Below, piece by piece: positions 1 to 12,054 of a DNA stretch of 64,000 nucleotides. This stretch comes from Mesaphorura yosii. Lineage: Eukaryota; Arthropoda; Collembola; Poduromorpha; Tullbergiidae. Made by a program: the position numbers and the translations under genes. Within the stretch, counting starts at the first letter, position 1. Each line of letters opens with the position of its first letter. Location: contig WIXG01000066.1 of assembly GCA_009869945.1 (NCBI GenBank), forward strand, positions 186,001-250,000, in the 5' to 3' direction. The notes beneath the pieces were generated by a model. The model did no database searches. It had not been told where the DNA came from and saw only the letters and a program-made list of their open reading frames with translations.

Positions 1-958
1 TCTTAGCTCCCATCATGAAAGCAAGAGAACGAGAATGCAATGCAGGAAGACACTACGACGAAATATTTTACATTATGCAACCTAACTTCCTAATTGTTGT
101 ATTGTTATTAAGTCTAAGGCGTGTGATGAGTGCACAGTGCAAGAGTTTATTTCATTTGCCTTGCTGATAGCTCTTATTTATGATCAGAATTCAGAAACTT
201 TTATCGTGCAGAATTCTCTACCGGCGGAGCTTATGTTCTTTGTCCTTTCAAAACTATTAACGTCATGTCCGGTCCACGTGCGTCGTCCGTGCGTGCAATG
301 CCAGTGATTGAATTCATGTTAACTGGTGAAATGTGAGTTGTGAAGGTTAAAAGTGATAATCGCTCTTGTACTTATTTAATTCGTCAGCTTTTCCAAATTT
401 CATAATTCCAGTCTAATGTCTTAAATAATCAAGTAATAATCTTTATATCGATGTCCTCAATTATACGAACACGTATGTTGTGATGTAACAAGTAACAAGC
501 ATAATTACTACTCATTAACTCTTTTGCATTGTGGAATTGCCTAAATGTTGAAGAAATTCGGCTAGAGCACGGAATAACATGACTGCGGCTGCTGCGCCAA
601 AAACAAGACGGGAAACCAAGAGCCTAACAACAATAATCAATAGGCTTACGCAATTAGGTAATTACAACTGCTGCTCGTGAACTTTTCAGTATTCGTTTAT
701 GCTACAAGTTGCTAAACAAGTTTCAATAATTCAAGTATGATAACCCATAGTGCACAAAAGCTTGTATTGAATTCTGAGTTTCAAACGCTTCAGTGTAGTC
801 AATTAGTCAATAGTCAAGGGTTAACAACACTTGCTAGTAATAAACTAAAAGGAAATAAATTGTTTCGTTTGGAATCAAAGTACGGAATTTGCACGGATGA
901 CCGCACAAAAGATCTCAGGTTAATTAGGCCTCATATCACAAGCAACAAGTACAACAGC
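1..958. other. Intergenic region at left edge, no gene seen
   Basis: AT-rich sequence downstream of the RUSF1 stop codon. Its right part should hold the RUSF1 3'UTR, but I see no clear AATAAA on the minus strand. Open frames here are short and unlike known proteins. Confidence 0.5.
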
Positions 959-2684
959 CTACGAATGTTTCCATTTCGCACGCCAGTCACCAGTCTTTAA
1001 GAGGGAAATCGATGTATTGAACCCAGCTGCGGTTACACAATTGCGGAACATTTCCCAGTCTTCTGTAACAGCGTCACTCATTCCGTTAAGTTCTTGCCGC
1101 AATTTTTCCTGGGCATTTTCGGATAAATTGCACAGCGTGGCAGTGAATACAGCTCGGGCATACGCCTCGATTACGTCGCTTGGTGAAATATTCTCGTGCA
1201 AAATGATGTTGAACTCCCCTGCCTGCACATTAGGGACAATCAGGAATGATCTGCCCCCAGAATTGTCCAGTAATTTTTGCAGTGCACGTTTAGGTAACTG
1301 CGATTCTTGAGCAGAGTCGTTTTGGTTCAAAATGGCTTCTTCAATTGAGACCCCAAGCCGGATACGAAACTGGCAGACGTCGACGTCTATACAAAAATTC
1401 AGGAATCATGCAAATATGCAACAACAACCTTGAGTTCATGGTTAATTTTGCTCTTTCGTGTACCTTTGTATCCAAATCCAATGATAACGCTTTCACCAGC
1501 ATTCACCTCCCTAATCGAAGGAACTCGTGCACTCTTTAAATACTGGCGCAGACAAAGCAGTAGCCTGCTGGTGTTGAACGTTTCCAACTGCAAGGCTTTG
1601 ACTGCGCGGTAGTTGGAGTAAATGTGTAGAAATGTAAACGTGGCAAATAATGTCCAGACCAAGCTAAAGGATTAAAATTTTAGATTTATCAGTTAACACA
1701 TTAAAGTTGATTTAACTACGAATCACTTACAACACTTTGCCGCTGACAGCTGGCAGGAGCATAAGGCACACTAGAAGACTCATCAAATTCACAAATGTTT
1801 CTTGACTCCCATCCTTCGCACTGACGTCCGCCGAGTTATTCTTACGCGCCTGATGCTGAGTGATCGCAGCTCGTGTCCCGCCACCTGCGACTCCGACGAG
1901 GGACCGCGCCACACTTGAGCAGCAGAAAACAAGTGTAATTACTGCCATCGGAAATAAAGGCGTGATAAGGTCGATGAATGTAGCGAAATCATTTAGTACG
2001 TCCGCAAACAGTCTCCATTTCTTATTGTCATGGTCCAATGCGGTCCTGGAGCAAGCAAAGGCAAAGTTAACGCTTCAGTGTCATTGTGTCAGACAGAGCA
2101 GATTATGGACACGTACCCTTTGGCCCACGCAAAAAGAATCTGTCCTACCATTCCGCTACCACTTTTGATAAGCCATGTCATGGTTGCTGCTAAGGTGGAG
2201 GCATTTTCGTCACCAACTCCGACACCTTAAATAAGTGCAAGTGAGAAGCATTCTTCAGGTCAACTAAAAGGAACTTCGGAGATAATGACCGTACCTTTCA
2301 TCACTGCTTCAGTGGCAAGTGCTCCGGTAATTGAACTCGAAAATGCCTGCAGAGACCCAAGATTAACCCGTTCAGGTCAGACAAATTAAAACGGACATAG
2401 AAATGGATTATTAAGATGATTACCTGAATTGTGTCCCATATTTGGTATGCCGTGTAATCAGATGACACGCTATCAGGATACCCATATGGGAGGAATACTT
2501 GTCTGAATGTTACCAAACACTTCTGATAGTACAGCTTGGCACTGGCTTGACCAGAATACTGTGACTTCGTGGTGTCCTCGTCGTATCGGACTTCTAGTTC
2601 ACCAGTCTTCGAATTCTCTTGATATAACTTGACGGCTGAGAATGCGCCGCGACTTTCTGATATCAAAGTCTGGACCTTCGCCAT
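959..2684 (-). CDS. RUSF1: RUS family (DUF647) membrane protein, RUSF1/C16orf58 homologue
   Basis: Six exons on the minus strand: 2684-2424, 2346-2295, 2225-2117, 2045-1731, 1663-1464, 1386-959. All junctions are GT-AG and phases agree, giving about 454 residues (human protein about 468). The RUS core is clear: FRQVFLPYGYPDSVSSDY near residue 65, then ITGALATEAVM, VGVGDENASTLAA, KKWRLFADVLND and VAGGGTRAAITQHQARKNN with a DVSAKDGSQET motif. Hydrophobic segments in exons 4 and 5 look membrane-spanning. Plant RUS1/RUS2 are linked to UV-B sensing and vitamin B6; the animal role is poorly known. The start is the first ATG in frame. IFT54 lies head-to-head about 600 bp away. Confidence 0.93.
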
Positions 2685-3284
2685 TATTGTCAGTCTAAAC
2701 CACCGCTTACGACTAATGCGAACAAAAATAATACTAGCAATACTTTGAGTCTGCCAAAGCAGCACTAAATCGAACCGGTGTCGTAAACCAGCTGCTGAGA
2801 TGCGTTCTCAAAGCTAAAATGAAAGTTCAAATACAAAAATGTGGTTCGCCAACCGGGCGTAGAGAATCCATTCAAGATTCAATTGCTGAGGTAATTCTTT
2901 GTTTTCAACTCCATTATGCTAAGCCAGACGCTCAAAGCTTTCTCCTTGCAGACCAGAGAAAGCATCGCGTAACGTTCGTTCCTAAGAAACGATTTCAGCA
3001 GCGTCAAAACAAACTGAACGCTTGAAATGCAATATCGCAATAAATGACACATTGGAACACGAACATTTCAAAAGTGTGAATATAATCAATCAATTTGGGA
3101 TCTCACATCACTTTCAAGTTCAAATCACTCAAATCTTATAACTGTGAAGTGATCTTACACATTTTCATTATATTCCATGAAAGTCTGCTTGAATAGTCGT
3201 GAATTATTGGCAGCCATAAGAAGTAAACTAGGTTTTGACTCTTTTGACGTAGTTGAACTTTTACGATCATAAGTTGCAGCAGAA
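2685..3284. promoter_or_regulatory. Shared upstream region of RUSF1 and IFT54
   Basis: About 600 bp between two start codons pointing away from each other, so the promoters of both genes must lie here or in unseen 5'UTR exons. No core promoter motif stands out. The assignment is inferred from gene layout. Confidence 0.5.
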
Positions 3285-6200
3285 ATGGCAGATAAAATTG
3301 ATCCCAACTTGGCCAAGCATGTCGTGAAAACGCAAGAAATGCTATCGCCATTCGTGAAGAAGAGTTTGCTCGTGGAAAGGCACTTGGCAAGGCCTCCTTT
3401 TCGTCAGATACATGACATCATTATGAATGTGAGTCCCAAAACCTGAATAATTATCGATACGCGATGCATGAGCAGAATGAGTATAACTATTATTTATTAA
3501 CAGATCAACGATTCAACTGGTTTCTTCAAAGGATTGTTCACAGCTGAAGAGCTCGACTCGAATAACATCAAGACGAAGGAAGCCAAGGTCGCGTTCCTCC
3601 AGAAAATTATTGACGTACTCGGTATGTTTTGATTAGCCGACTGCAAAATTGTAGCAAGCTCAGGAATTCTGTCTAAACAGTTTTAAGTTTTGCTTTCAGG
3701 AATTGCAACTGGTCAAACAATCAGCCTCAAGCCTAGCAAAGTGTTGTCCGGACTGGAAGTGGAGAAAACGAACGAATTCCTGCAGAGTTTAGGAAAAGCA
3801 TTGAAGGACGGCGTTAAAAGCAATGATGCGGTAAAAGCTGTGGCCGGCAAAGGGAAGACCACAACAGATGTAGCGAAGCAGGCGACAAAACCCAAATCAG
3901 ACGCTTCAAAGAAGCCATCAGAGGTCAAGTCCAGAAGTAAAGATGTATGTTCGCAAATCCAGGCCAGATACCAGCGGGGAGGCTGTATCTTACATATGTT
4001 CTATTCTTATCTTTAGCCGTCTCCAGCTAAGAAACCCGGACCAGTGCCTGCAGTTGCAAGGGCGTCTGAAAAAAATACAACCACCACCAGGAAGGATACA
4101 ACGAAGGATGGTGCTAGCAAGCACATCGCAACTGGCTCTAAGGCTCCAACAAAGCCGTAAGCCGTAATTTTATTCATGTTCACTGCGCATCTGTGATCCA
4201 TTTTCATCTTTTCGACAGCGCTCAGGGTCAGAGTCAAAAAGCAAAGGGATCCACAGAACGACTGAACGCTAAACCCCAACCCCAACCTATGAAAGTCATG
4301 CCTCCAGCACCATCGAAGGCTCCGTCAAAAGAAACTTCGAGTAAAGCCGGAAAATCGCAACCTCCACCTGCCCCCACGTCAGGACCGAATAGTCGGCGCA
4401 ATTCATTAACAAACGTGGCCCAATCGGAGCTCAAAGCAAGCATTTCAAGATCAGCGTCGTTCACCATCCAAAAAGGTGAAGATGGCGGCAATGTAAAGAG
4501 TGATAGCACAACTTTAGCAGGTGGGCAGGAGTTCGGATTGGCTGATGCTCTGACGGGTGAGAAATTCTCATGTTTAGAGTGATCAATTTGATCTTATTTA
4601 TTGCGGTTGGCTAATTTCAGAAAACAAACGCAGAAATTCAGGTAAAGGAGACTTGTTTTGTAGTGTTGATGCACAGTTTAAGTGAAATGAGATTGCAGCG
4701 ATCTTAGTTTTCAGTAATTGGAAATTTTCTTTCTTTTGCATGTTTTGAATTCGGCAATTATGTGACATTGATTGCCACTCGCTACTTTGCATGGTATTGG
4801 TAAAAGTAGAAGTAGATGCTGATAATTCGGACCCTGGTGGAGACCTCGATGTTGATGCCCACCTCAGTAAAGATTCCACGGCAGTACCTTCTAATTTCGC
4901 GCATGAAGATGGTGACGCCGCTAATGCTAGTAATTTGACGTCTGGTGAAGCCTTTGCAACAAGCTTGACTAGCGCTAATCAAATAGAAAATGTAGTTGAT
5001 CAGAATGCCGGAGTTCGAGGTGGGACATCATCAAGAGGAAGGCAACCGTCGTCAGTGAGTCGTGAAGTTGCCGTTCCTGCTATGCCCGTAGAAAGAACGT
5101 CGGCAATGCTGCGAGGTCGTAATCCTTCTGGAGCTGGAGCTCGAGTAATGTAATGAGAAAAGATTCAAATCGTGCATTTTATGAGTGTAAATACGTACAA
5201 ATGATGGAACGTTGATGTTTCTAGGAATGGGACGGCGCAATCGAAACCTCCTGACGCAACGGAGGAATCCCCAGCTGACGGATTCTTTGCGAGGCCAGCA
5301 AGTGCACGGCCAGCAGCTCCAAGGCCGAAAACAGCGTCAACAAATTACAAAGAAGATACAACTGCATTCAGGTACGATACGTCTAGCTCTATCACAAGTA
5401 CATCATATATTTTATTGGCTATTGACGTCCATAAGTTTTGCCCGTTCTTTCATGTCTCAACAGACCACCTACATCTAAAGTCTCAAACGTTTTGGTTGAC
5501 ACTGCTGAAGAGAACGCGGACGACGACGACGAAGCAGATCGTTTCGTAGTGCAGGAAAAGGCGCGTGATTCTTCCGCCACACTCTCATACGGCAAAACTT
5601 CTTTCGGTGGGATTGCAGAGAACGACGGTGTCAATATTGAAGAGTTGGCTCCGGAGCAGCGAGGCTTCCTGGTCAATCAAATTCTGGAGACCAAGAAAGA
5701 ATTTGAAGACACTATGCTCGGAAAACTTGCGGAAGTGAGTCTGCCATCGCAATGATCGCAATTCTCAAATTCTGAGACGCTAAGTGAAATTTTGCGTTGA
5801 ATTTCTGCAGACGGAACTGACCGAAACGGAAAGGTCGAAGCTGCACCAAAATTGGGAGTCTGAAATTGACAAACTTAAAGGTCTTCTTCAAACGATTGCA
5901 CGAGCCTCGAACCCGCTGGGGAAGCTAATGGATTATGTTCAGGAGGATATTGACACTATGCTGACCGAATTGAATCAGTACAGAGAAGAGAGTCGTAGAT
6001 TGGACGAGCTGTACGAGGAAGAGCAAATGTAAGGAGTAACTTCCTTTTCTCTCCTATGAAATATAAAGTGGTGTCTGTCTAACTAAAGCCGGTCCTATTT
6101 TCACGATCTAGCAAAATGAAACAGGAGCTGGAGCCAATTCAGAGGCAACTGGACGAGATGGATGACGAAATTAAGGATGCGGAAGACGCTGTGATCGGAA

Positions 6201-6484
6201 CGAAACTGGAGGTCTTACGACAGGAAGAGAAAATCAATAAAATCTTGCACGGTCTTGAGTCAGTTCCGAAAGGTGGCTATGGAACATTGGATCTGAGCAA
6301 ACTTCCCAAGTCAATTAAAGTATTTGGGATGGACGTTGACATGAACTCGACAGGCTCGCCCTTCCGTAACGATGCGGCTCCAGACTTTAGTCAATTTATG
6401 GCGAATAATTCGAGCGCACAGAGCTACCTCCAAGTGCCTGAAGCTGACCTAAACTCTCTGGTGTTGGAAGAAGACTATTCGTAG
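3285..6484 (+). CDS. TRAF3IP1: Intraflagellar transport protein 54 (TRAF3IP1/MIP-T3)
   Basis: Likely exons: 3285-3428, 3504-3621, 3700-3944, 4017-4156, 4219-4556, 4621-4641, 4807-5149, 5225-5371, 5464-5734, 5811-6028, 6112-6484, about 785 residues. IFT54 is a subunit of the IFT-B complex that carries cargo along ciliary microtubules. The N-terminal calponin-homology-like domain (residues 1-125) has family motifs such as RPPFRQIHDII, TGFFKGLFT and KVAFLQKIIDVLG. A long Lys/Ser/Pro/Ala-rich linker follows, then the RPASARPAAPRPK motif (about 473-485) and a C-terminal coiled coil with KLMDYVQEDIDTM. The weakest parts are the 21-nt exon and the acceptor at 4806, which lacks a good pyrimidine tract; both keep frame. 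The protein is longer than human (about 691) because of the linker. Confidence 0.93.
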
Positions 6485-6582
6485 TTAAGCATTTCCATTC
6501 AGTGTTATAGTTATAACCAACCAGAATAATTATCCAGAATTTAGATTATCTGATAATGTATCACATATACTATAGAACTATA

Positions 6583-6588
6583 TTTATT
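6583..6588 (-). promoter_or_regulatory. Poly(A) signal of NOM1
   Basis: AATAAA on the minus strand, only about 30 bp beyond the NOM1 stop, giving a very short 3'UTR. The IFT54 stop lies about 100 bp further along, so the two transcripts nearly touch. Confidence 0.55.
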
Positions 6589-6616
6589 TTCTGTTCAACG
6601 TAACAGAACTTAAGTT

Positions 6617-9600
6617 TTAAAATTGTACCTTGCCTTGTCCCATCGTCGTCATAATTCTATCAACTAACGCAACACGGGCTGTTAATAATTCTAGTTTCTC
6701 TGGACTTAAATTAGACATTTTAGCAACAGAGGCTACATTATCCTTATTCTTTAACATAAAATGCAATAAAAATAGTTTCAGACTTTCCTTAAAGAGAGAA
6801 AATTTGTTTGACGAGCCTAATTTCATAAACGTTTCTTGCAAATTATCGACGTTGTCTTGCAGTAGAATTCCCGCCAGCGTGTTTCTTAAGAACTCCAGTT
6901 TGACTTCGTCCATGTTAGTGAAATCAATAATTTTGAGCACGGTGATCGATAAAACTTTCGAAATTATCAGGTGCACAAGAAGCTGTGTTAAGTTCTTCAG
7001 CTGGACCTTTGGAAGTATGCTCAAATCTCGTAGACGATCCCAAATTGTGTACTGGATTGTCAGCTGGAGAAATTGAAATGAGTTAGTTAACCTCTGAAAT
7101 ACCATGCTCTTTGGCTCCGCTCAAGGCTCTAACTTACCAAGATTCGACGTTCGACCGTTGACAACTTTGTTAACAGATGTCCGTAATACGGATTGAATGT
7201 TTTCTCTTGCAGGCAACAATAAATAATCACATGCATCATTTCACGCTCAACTTGGTTCTTTAGCCCAAGATGCATCAACTTCTCAAATGCATCCAAGTAA
7301 TCCTGTAAATAGAAGTTCAGCGCATATGTAAATTAATGGGCTTGGCACAAATATTGAATTCGTTGAACTAATGCAAGAAGAGATGGAGAGACCTCAGCAG
7401 TCATGAGGATACAGAATATGTTTTTCCTTATTTCGGTATTCATTCCCATCGATTTCGCTTTAGCGAGTAATTTTTCATTCACGATAAGGCCAGGAACTTG
7501 GCTCATCGTTGTCGTCGAGCTCTCGGGCACTTTCGACGAGGTTTCTTTTGCGTTGGACCACGCAGAGCCTACGATCCACCATCTTCCATTGGCATCAGCT
7601 ACAACCCAACGTGAAGAGGCAACTTTGAGAAACCATCTTTAGATTACCGAAAATTGATAATTGTTACCGGTCAACAAGTCCCGCAGCGATATTTTGAGTT
7701 CTGAGACATATGTTCCTTTATGCAGGTGTGTCTTCATAATTTTTAGCAGATGTTCACCAAAACTTGGGTCGTAGTTTGGGATTTTGGTCATGTTATTATT
7801 TCGAATGGCCAGAAGAATCTCCAGCATAAACTTAACTCGGGAACTGTGGAAGACGACACAACGCTGTAGCCATTAGCGACTTCACAAACGACCTTTCCTC
7901 ATTTCTGACGTACCTTGTCTGACTGAGCTTGGATTCAGCAGCTTTGGCTTGCAGCAATAAAATGAGTTCCTTAAGCCTAAGAGGGTTATCCTTTCTCAGT
8001 CTGAATCCTATACTACGAAGAACTGTCAAAATCAATTCAACGTCCTTCCCTTGGAATGTTTCTCCCACTAGCTGAAGGAGATCGTAGATCAAAGATGAAT
8101 CAACGATCTGCAAGAGAAGATCAGGCAGGCTGATGAATAGGAATGGCACAATTTAGTGAATAAAATCATACACCATTTCTGTACCTTGAAATGAAACATG
8201 AAGCAAATCAGCAACATTAAGTTTTCTAACTCTTTGCTTCCTTCGGCTTCTAAATGCCTATTTTTCACTTCCTCCATTGTTGCTTTATAGAGCACGTAGA
8301 ATTTTTGAACAAAACTTTGTATGAAAAACGCACCTACAGCAAAAATAATCAGTCCAGTCAGATTTTGGTTCAATCAGCGAGAATGCCATTGATAAATTCA
8401 CGTCACGATTACCTATTTCAGTTCCCACATTAGCATGGAGTATAGCAATTAGCAGCACGTGCTCCAGAACAACTCTTTCAGGGGTTTGGACCGTTCTCAC
8501 GATTGCAGCGCACAGTAATTCCAAGAAGCACTCATTCATTTCATTTCGACTATTGGTCATGTACAATTGTTCCACTTGTGTAGCTATGCTGTGCATGTTG
8601 GCTTCGGTAAGTCTGTTTAGGAGTCCCTTAAGATTTTTCTCAATGGCCAGGAGAGATTTGCTACTGGTCTTTTCCCTGTCCCGTTTTCCAGGCGGAACAT
8701 ATTTTCCGGATGGTGTGAGGTCTCTTGAAGTTTTCTTGATCTGGAACGAGCAGTATTCTCAATATAATAATTATAGACAATCCAGCCGTCAGAAGTGACT
8801 TGAGAAAATACACGCTATCACGTACCACGTTTCCATCTTTGTCTCTCAATCGCCCATAAATATCTTCCCAGCATTCGCTATCTTCCGTGTCACCTCGTAA
8901 TTGCTTTGCCTTAGACTTTGATCCTGACTTCACGCGACTTTCCTCCTCCTCCTCATTTGAACTGGTTCCATCCGACACTTCCGAACCCTCATCTTCTCCA
9001 GATTCACACTGTTCTAACTCATCCATTTCCGTTTCTTGTTCATCTTCCTCGACATCCTCCATGTCCTCATCGTTATCTTCATACGCGTCCTCATCCTCCT
9101 TTTCACCTTCAGACGCGTCAGGTTCATCAGAAAATTCATCAAAATTCGAATCGGAATCAGGATCAAGGTCTTCGTCATCGTCATCTGCATCTGCATCATC
9201 CATTCCCGCTGATTCTGAACGTTTTTTCCTTCCTCCTTGGCCTCCTTCAGTCATTTGTTGCAATTTCTTCAATCGTTTTTCCTTCAAGTATGCACTTGTC
9301 TCGGTTTCATCACTTGATTTCTCTTCTCCTTTCTTCAGTTTGGGTTCACAGACTTCTAGAAGGTCTAAAATTGCAATTCAATATGGTTTGAAGATAAAAG
9401 AGACAATGAGTGCCGATTCTTATTAGAAAAAATTGTATCTCGTAGTCAAACCAGGGAAACACCATCCATGACACCAAGCTAAACTGTTGAAGCCATCCTA
9501 ACCCGACAGACACTTACTTAATTTGATTCCGTACCGAACTGTAATTTCGTACCCAACGTCTGCTATGTGCTAGGCAAAACAGTATGCTATTAATGCCGGT

Positions 9601-11139
9601 GAACAGGGCGGAGAGTCGTCATAATAGGCTATCGCCCTGGTCAATTATGCCGAGTTCACATCAGGAAGAACGCAACAAATCAGTGGTAAAGCTATGCAAG
9701 ACTTTGTGATGTGAGAGGGATAAATCATTTACAATGACTCAATATATTTCTAAATTGCGCCAGCTTGCTTCCGAGAGGAATCATTCGGGTGGCAATGTTC
9801 GACAGCCTGCACGTCAGCTTCCGAATTTGAGTTACGGCTACTAGAACTCTTTGCTGGAGCTATTTCAGATGAGAACTGTAAGAGAGACATCTAGAAGCCA
9901 GCCCGGACGGGAAATTGAAATCGTTTCTGGTGAATCATGACTTCACAAACTGCATTCCTTTCAGTTCTCATGTCCATCGAATAATATCACAAGATTTTGG
10001 CTTCTGCGTTTTCTCGGGGAAATATACCACGCAGCTGCTCGCTTTCACTTCTACACAACGAAATCGGTCATATTGTCGAGTTTGTCATATCGATGGAATC
10101 TTATCAAAATAGGTGTGCCTCAATGTTTATCCGCGAAAGTGTACCAGGTAGTAGAAATCTAACACAATTCTACACTGTCGGTTATTGTACAAAAATCCGG
10201 AAACCTAACAATAATTTCCTCAAAGGATTTCCTGTCATCGACGTTTCATAAAATAGGAGTGGCGGCGACCCGCTTCTCAATAGTACATCTAAATTGCTTA
10301 ATCAAGCCTCCGCAATACACGGTTCCCATTCTTCAATATCACTCAAATGGTGAACATTTCGCTTTACACCATACAAGTCCTTATCTAAATTGTGAAGCGT
10401 TTTCCATACGAAATTAAAAAATAAACTGGGACAGACAGACAGACATTTGCCAATTTAAAAGCACACTGAAGATGTGCTAATAACACTTACAGTCAAGTCC
10501 ATCGGTACGGAAGCTCTGTGGGACGATCGCTTTCTTGTTTAGTTTTAACTTCTTGGCTAATGATTGAATATATTTGTCCTCCGCCTCGTTTTCTTCAAGC
10601 AACCTTTTTCTTCTTGTTTTTTCCATTTTCTCTTTGAGCTGATCCATGGTCAACTTTTTGTCCCACGACTCCGAATCTGACACACTGCTTGAGCTTCCAC
10701 CTTCGTCATCACTCTCGTTCTTCTGTTGGCTGTCTTCGTCAGATGATTCCTCTTCCGAAGATGAGTATCGCCCACCGAAGTATTTCTGTTCTAGTCTAGC
10801 AATTTTTGCTTCCTCAAGAGCCTTTTGCTCTTCCTTTATCTTATCAGCAACAGTCTTAATCGTCAACGTTCTCGATTGCCGTGGCTTTTTCCCAAGAACA
10901 GGGGCGTTCTTTTTCTTTGGTATCGGCTTCTTCTTGGAGGGCTGATTTGGTGGAATTGCATGAGTCTTAGATAAGATGTACTCGTGTTTCTTTGCCTTCT
11001 TCTCCTTCCTCTGCAGTTTTCGCATTTCCTTACGCTTGCCTAATTTCTTCTTCAACTGTTTCTTCCTTTTATTCCCAAACTTCTTTTGTCCACCGCCTGA
11101 TTTTAATGAAAACGCTTTACCGGTCTTCTTGTGTTCCAT
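6617..11139 (-). CDS. NOM1: Nucleolar MIF4G domain protein 1 (NOM1/Sgd1)
   Basis: Nine exons: 11139-10491, 9364-8826, 8740-8413, 8333-8185, 8107-7914, 7843-7668, 7622-7393, 7302-7138, 7063-6617; about 958 residues (human about 860). NOM1/Sgd1 is a nucleolar factor for 18S rRNA maturation and binds the helicase eIF4A3. The N-terminus is very Lys-rich (nucleolar targeting), then acidic runs, then the SFRTDGLDYLLEV motif across exons 1-2. A long Asp/Glu stretch follows, then KYVPPGKR, the MIF4G domain (about 415-660; SRVKFMLEILLAI, NNMTKIPNYDP, GRWWIVGSAW) and the MA3 domain (about 740-860; MNTEIRKNIFC, DYLDAFEKLM). The exon 7 donor reads GTCTCT, a weak site supported by frame and by family sequence on both sides. 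I chose the ATG at 11139 because the open frame upstream is unlike the family. Confidence 0.93.
9365..10490 (-). other. First intron of NOM1, 1.1 kb
   Basis: The only long intron of the gene. No ORF worth calling on either strand and no box C/D pair that I could find. A short GACA run sits at about 10431-10444. Confidence 0.7.
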
Positions 11140-11700
11140 TTTTAATGACTTCCTGTCAAAATACATGGAACAGAGACGTAGGTTTAGAAGAACTCGCTTT
11201 GCTAAGTTTGCATCAATGCTTAAGAAAATCCTCGCACTAAGTCGAAGTAGCATACCTAAATCAGCTACGACGGTTGAGAAGAATCCGAATACTACACAGA
11301 TGAAAGTATGTGAGCGCGAAACGCACCGACAATGCAATGATTAATAACTTAATCTTGATTCCTTAGATCATGGTCAGTTCTACAAGTTCTTCGTCTTCAG
11401 ATCGTCATCGAAAGTGCAACCGGAAACCAGATTCAAACGATACTTGAGAGCACAACACCATAAATTCACCAAAAAAATCACATTCGCACGTGCAAAATTC
11501 AAGTTGAGTTTCGCTCGCTTCTTCCAGCTCAACCCAACATTGCTCCTGCGATCAATTGTTATTTTTCTACCGCATAATTCGACGAAAAGAGAATGCACAA
11601 AGCGGCGTAGCGTTGAACAAACCGAACTGCCAGAAGTATTTTAGTTTAGAGCATACATGATAATTTTTCATTAATTGAAGTTAATAAACAACAAAATGCA
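11140..11700. other. NOM1 upstream region and start of H1 3' flank
   Basis: The gap between the NOM1 start and the H1 poly(A) signal. It should hold the NOM1 promoter and 5'UTR. The NOM1 reading frame stays open upstream to 11337, but that part has no NOM1-like features. Confidence 0.5.
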
Positions 11701-11706
11701 TTTATT
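11701..11706 (-). promoter_or_regulatory. Poly(A) signal of histone H1 gene
   Basis: AATAAA on the minus strand about 350 bp past the H1 stop codon. It suggests a polyadenylated messenger rather than one ending at the replication-dependent histone stem-loop. Confidence 0.5.
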
Positions 11707-11748
11707 CAAGATCAAGATCAGAATTCTTAAAAATAGAAAAAATATACC

Positions 11749-11788
11749 GCGCATATATATATATAATATATAATATAGAAATATGCGC
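11749..11788. repeat. AT-rich palindrome in the H1 3'UTR
   Basis: Perfect 8-bp arms GCGCATAT/ATATGCGC enclose an AT-only core of TA repeats that can pair further. It lies between the H1 stop and its poly(A) signal, so the RNA could form a long hairpin. It does not resemble the canonical histone 3' stem-loop. Confidence 0.7.
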
Positions 11789-12054
11789 AAACCGTACTCG
11801 ATGCTGAAGATGTCATTAGACATTAATTATTTACACGAGAAAATACAATACACAGTTGGTCAACTTCAGCTTGACTGCGTATACTTTGAATTTCTTAACG
11901 CCTTCCAAATCTACACCACTGTACTAAGTTGTGGAACTAATGAACTAATCTAAGGTTTGCGCTTAACAGCCTTGTGAGAAACAACTAAATGGTAATAAAT
12001 TGTAACAAGTGTTACACTCTTGAATGTGAATACACAACTCAAACTCGCAACTTT

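Noticed and set aside
8887-9426. Long plus-strand Ser-rich ORF opposite NOM1
   Set aside because: It is the reverse complement of the NOM1 acidic (GAx) codon run, which reads as TCx serine codons.
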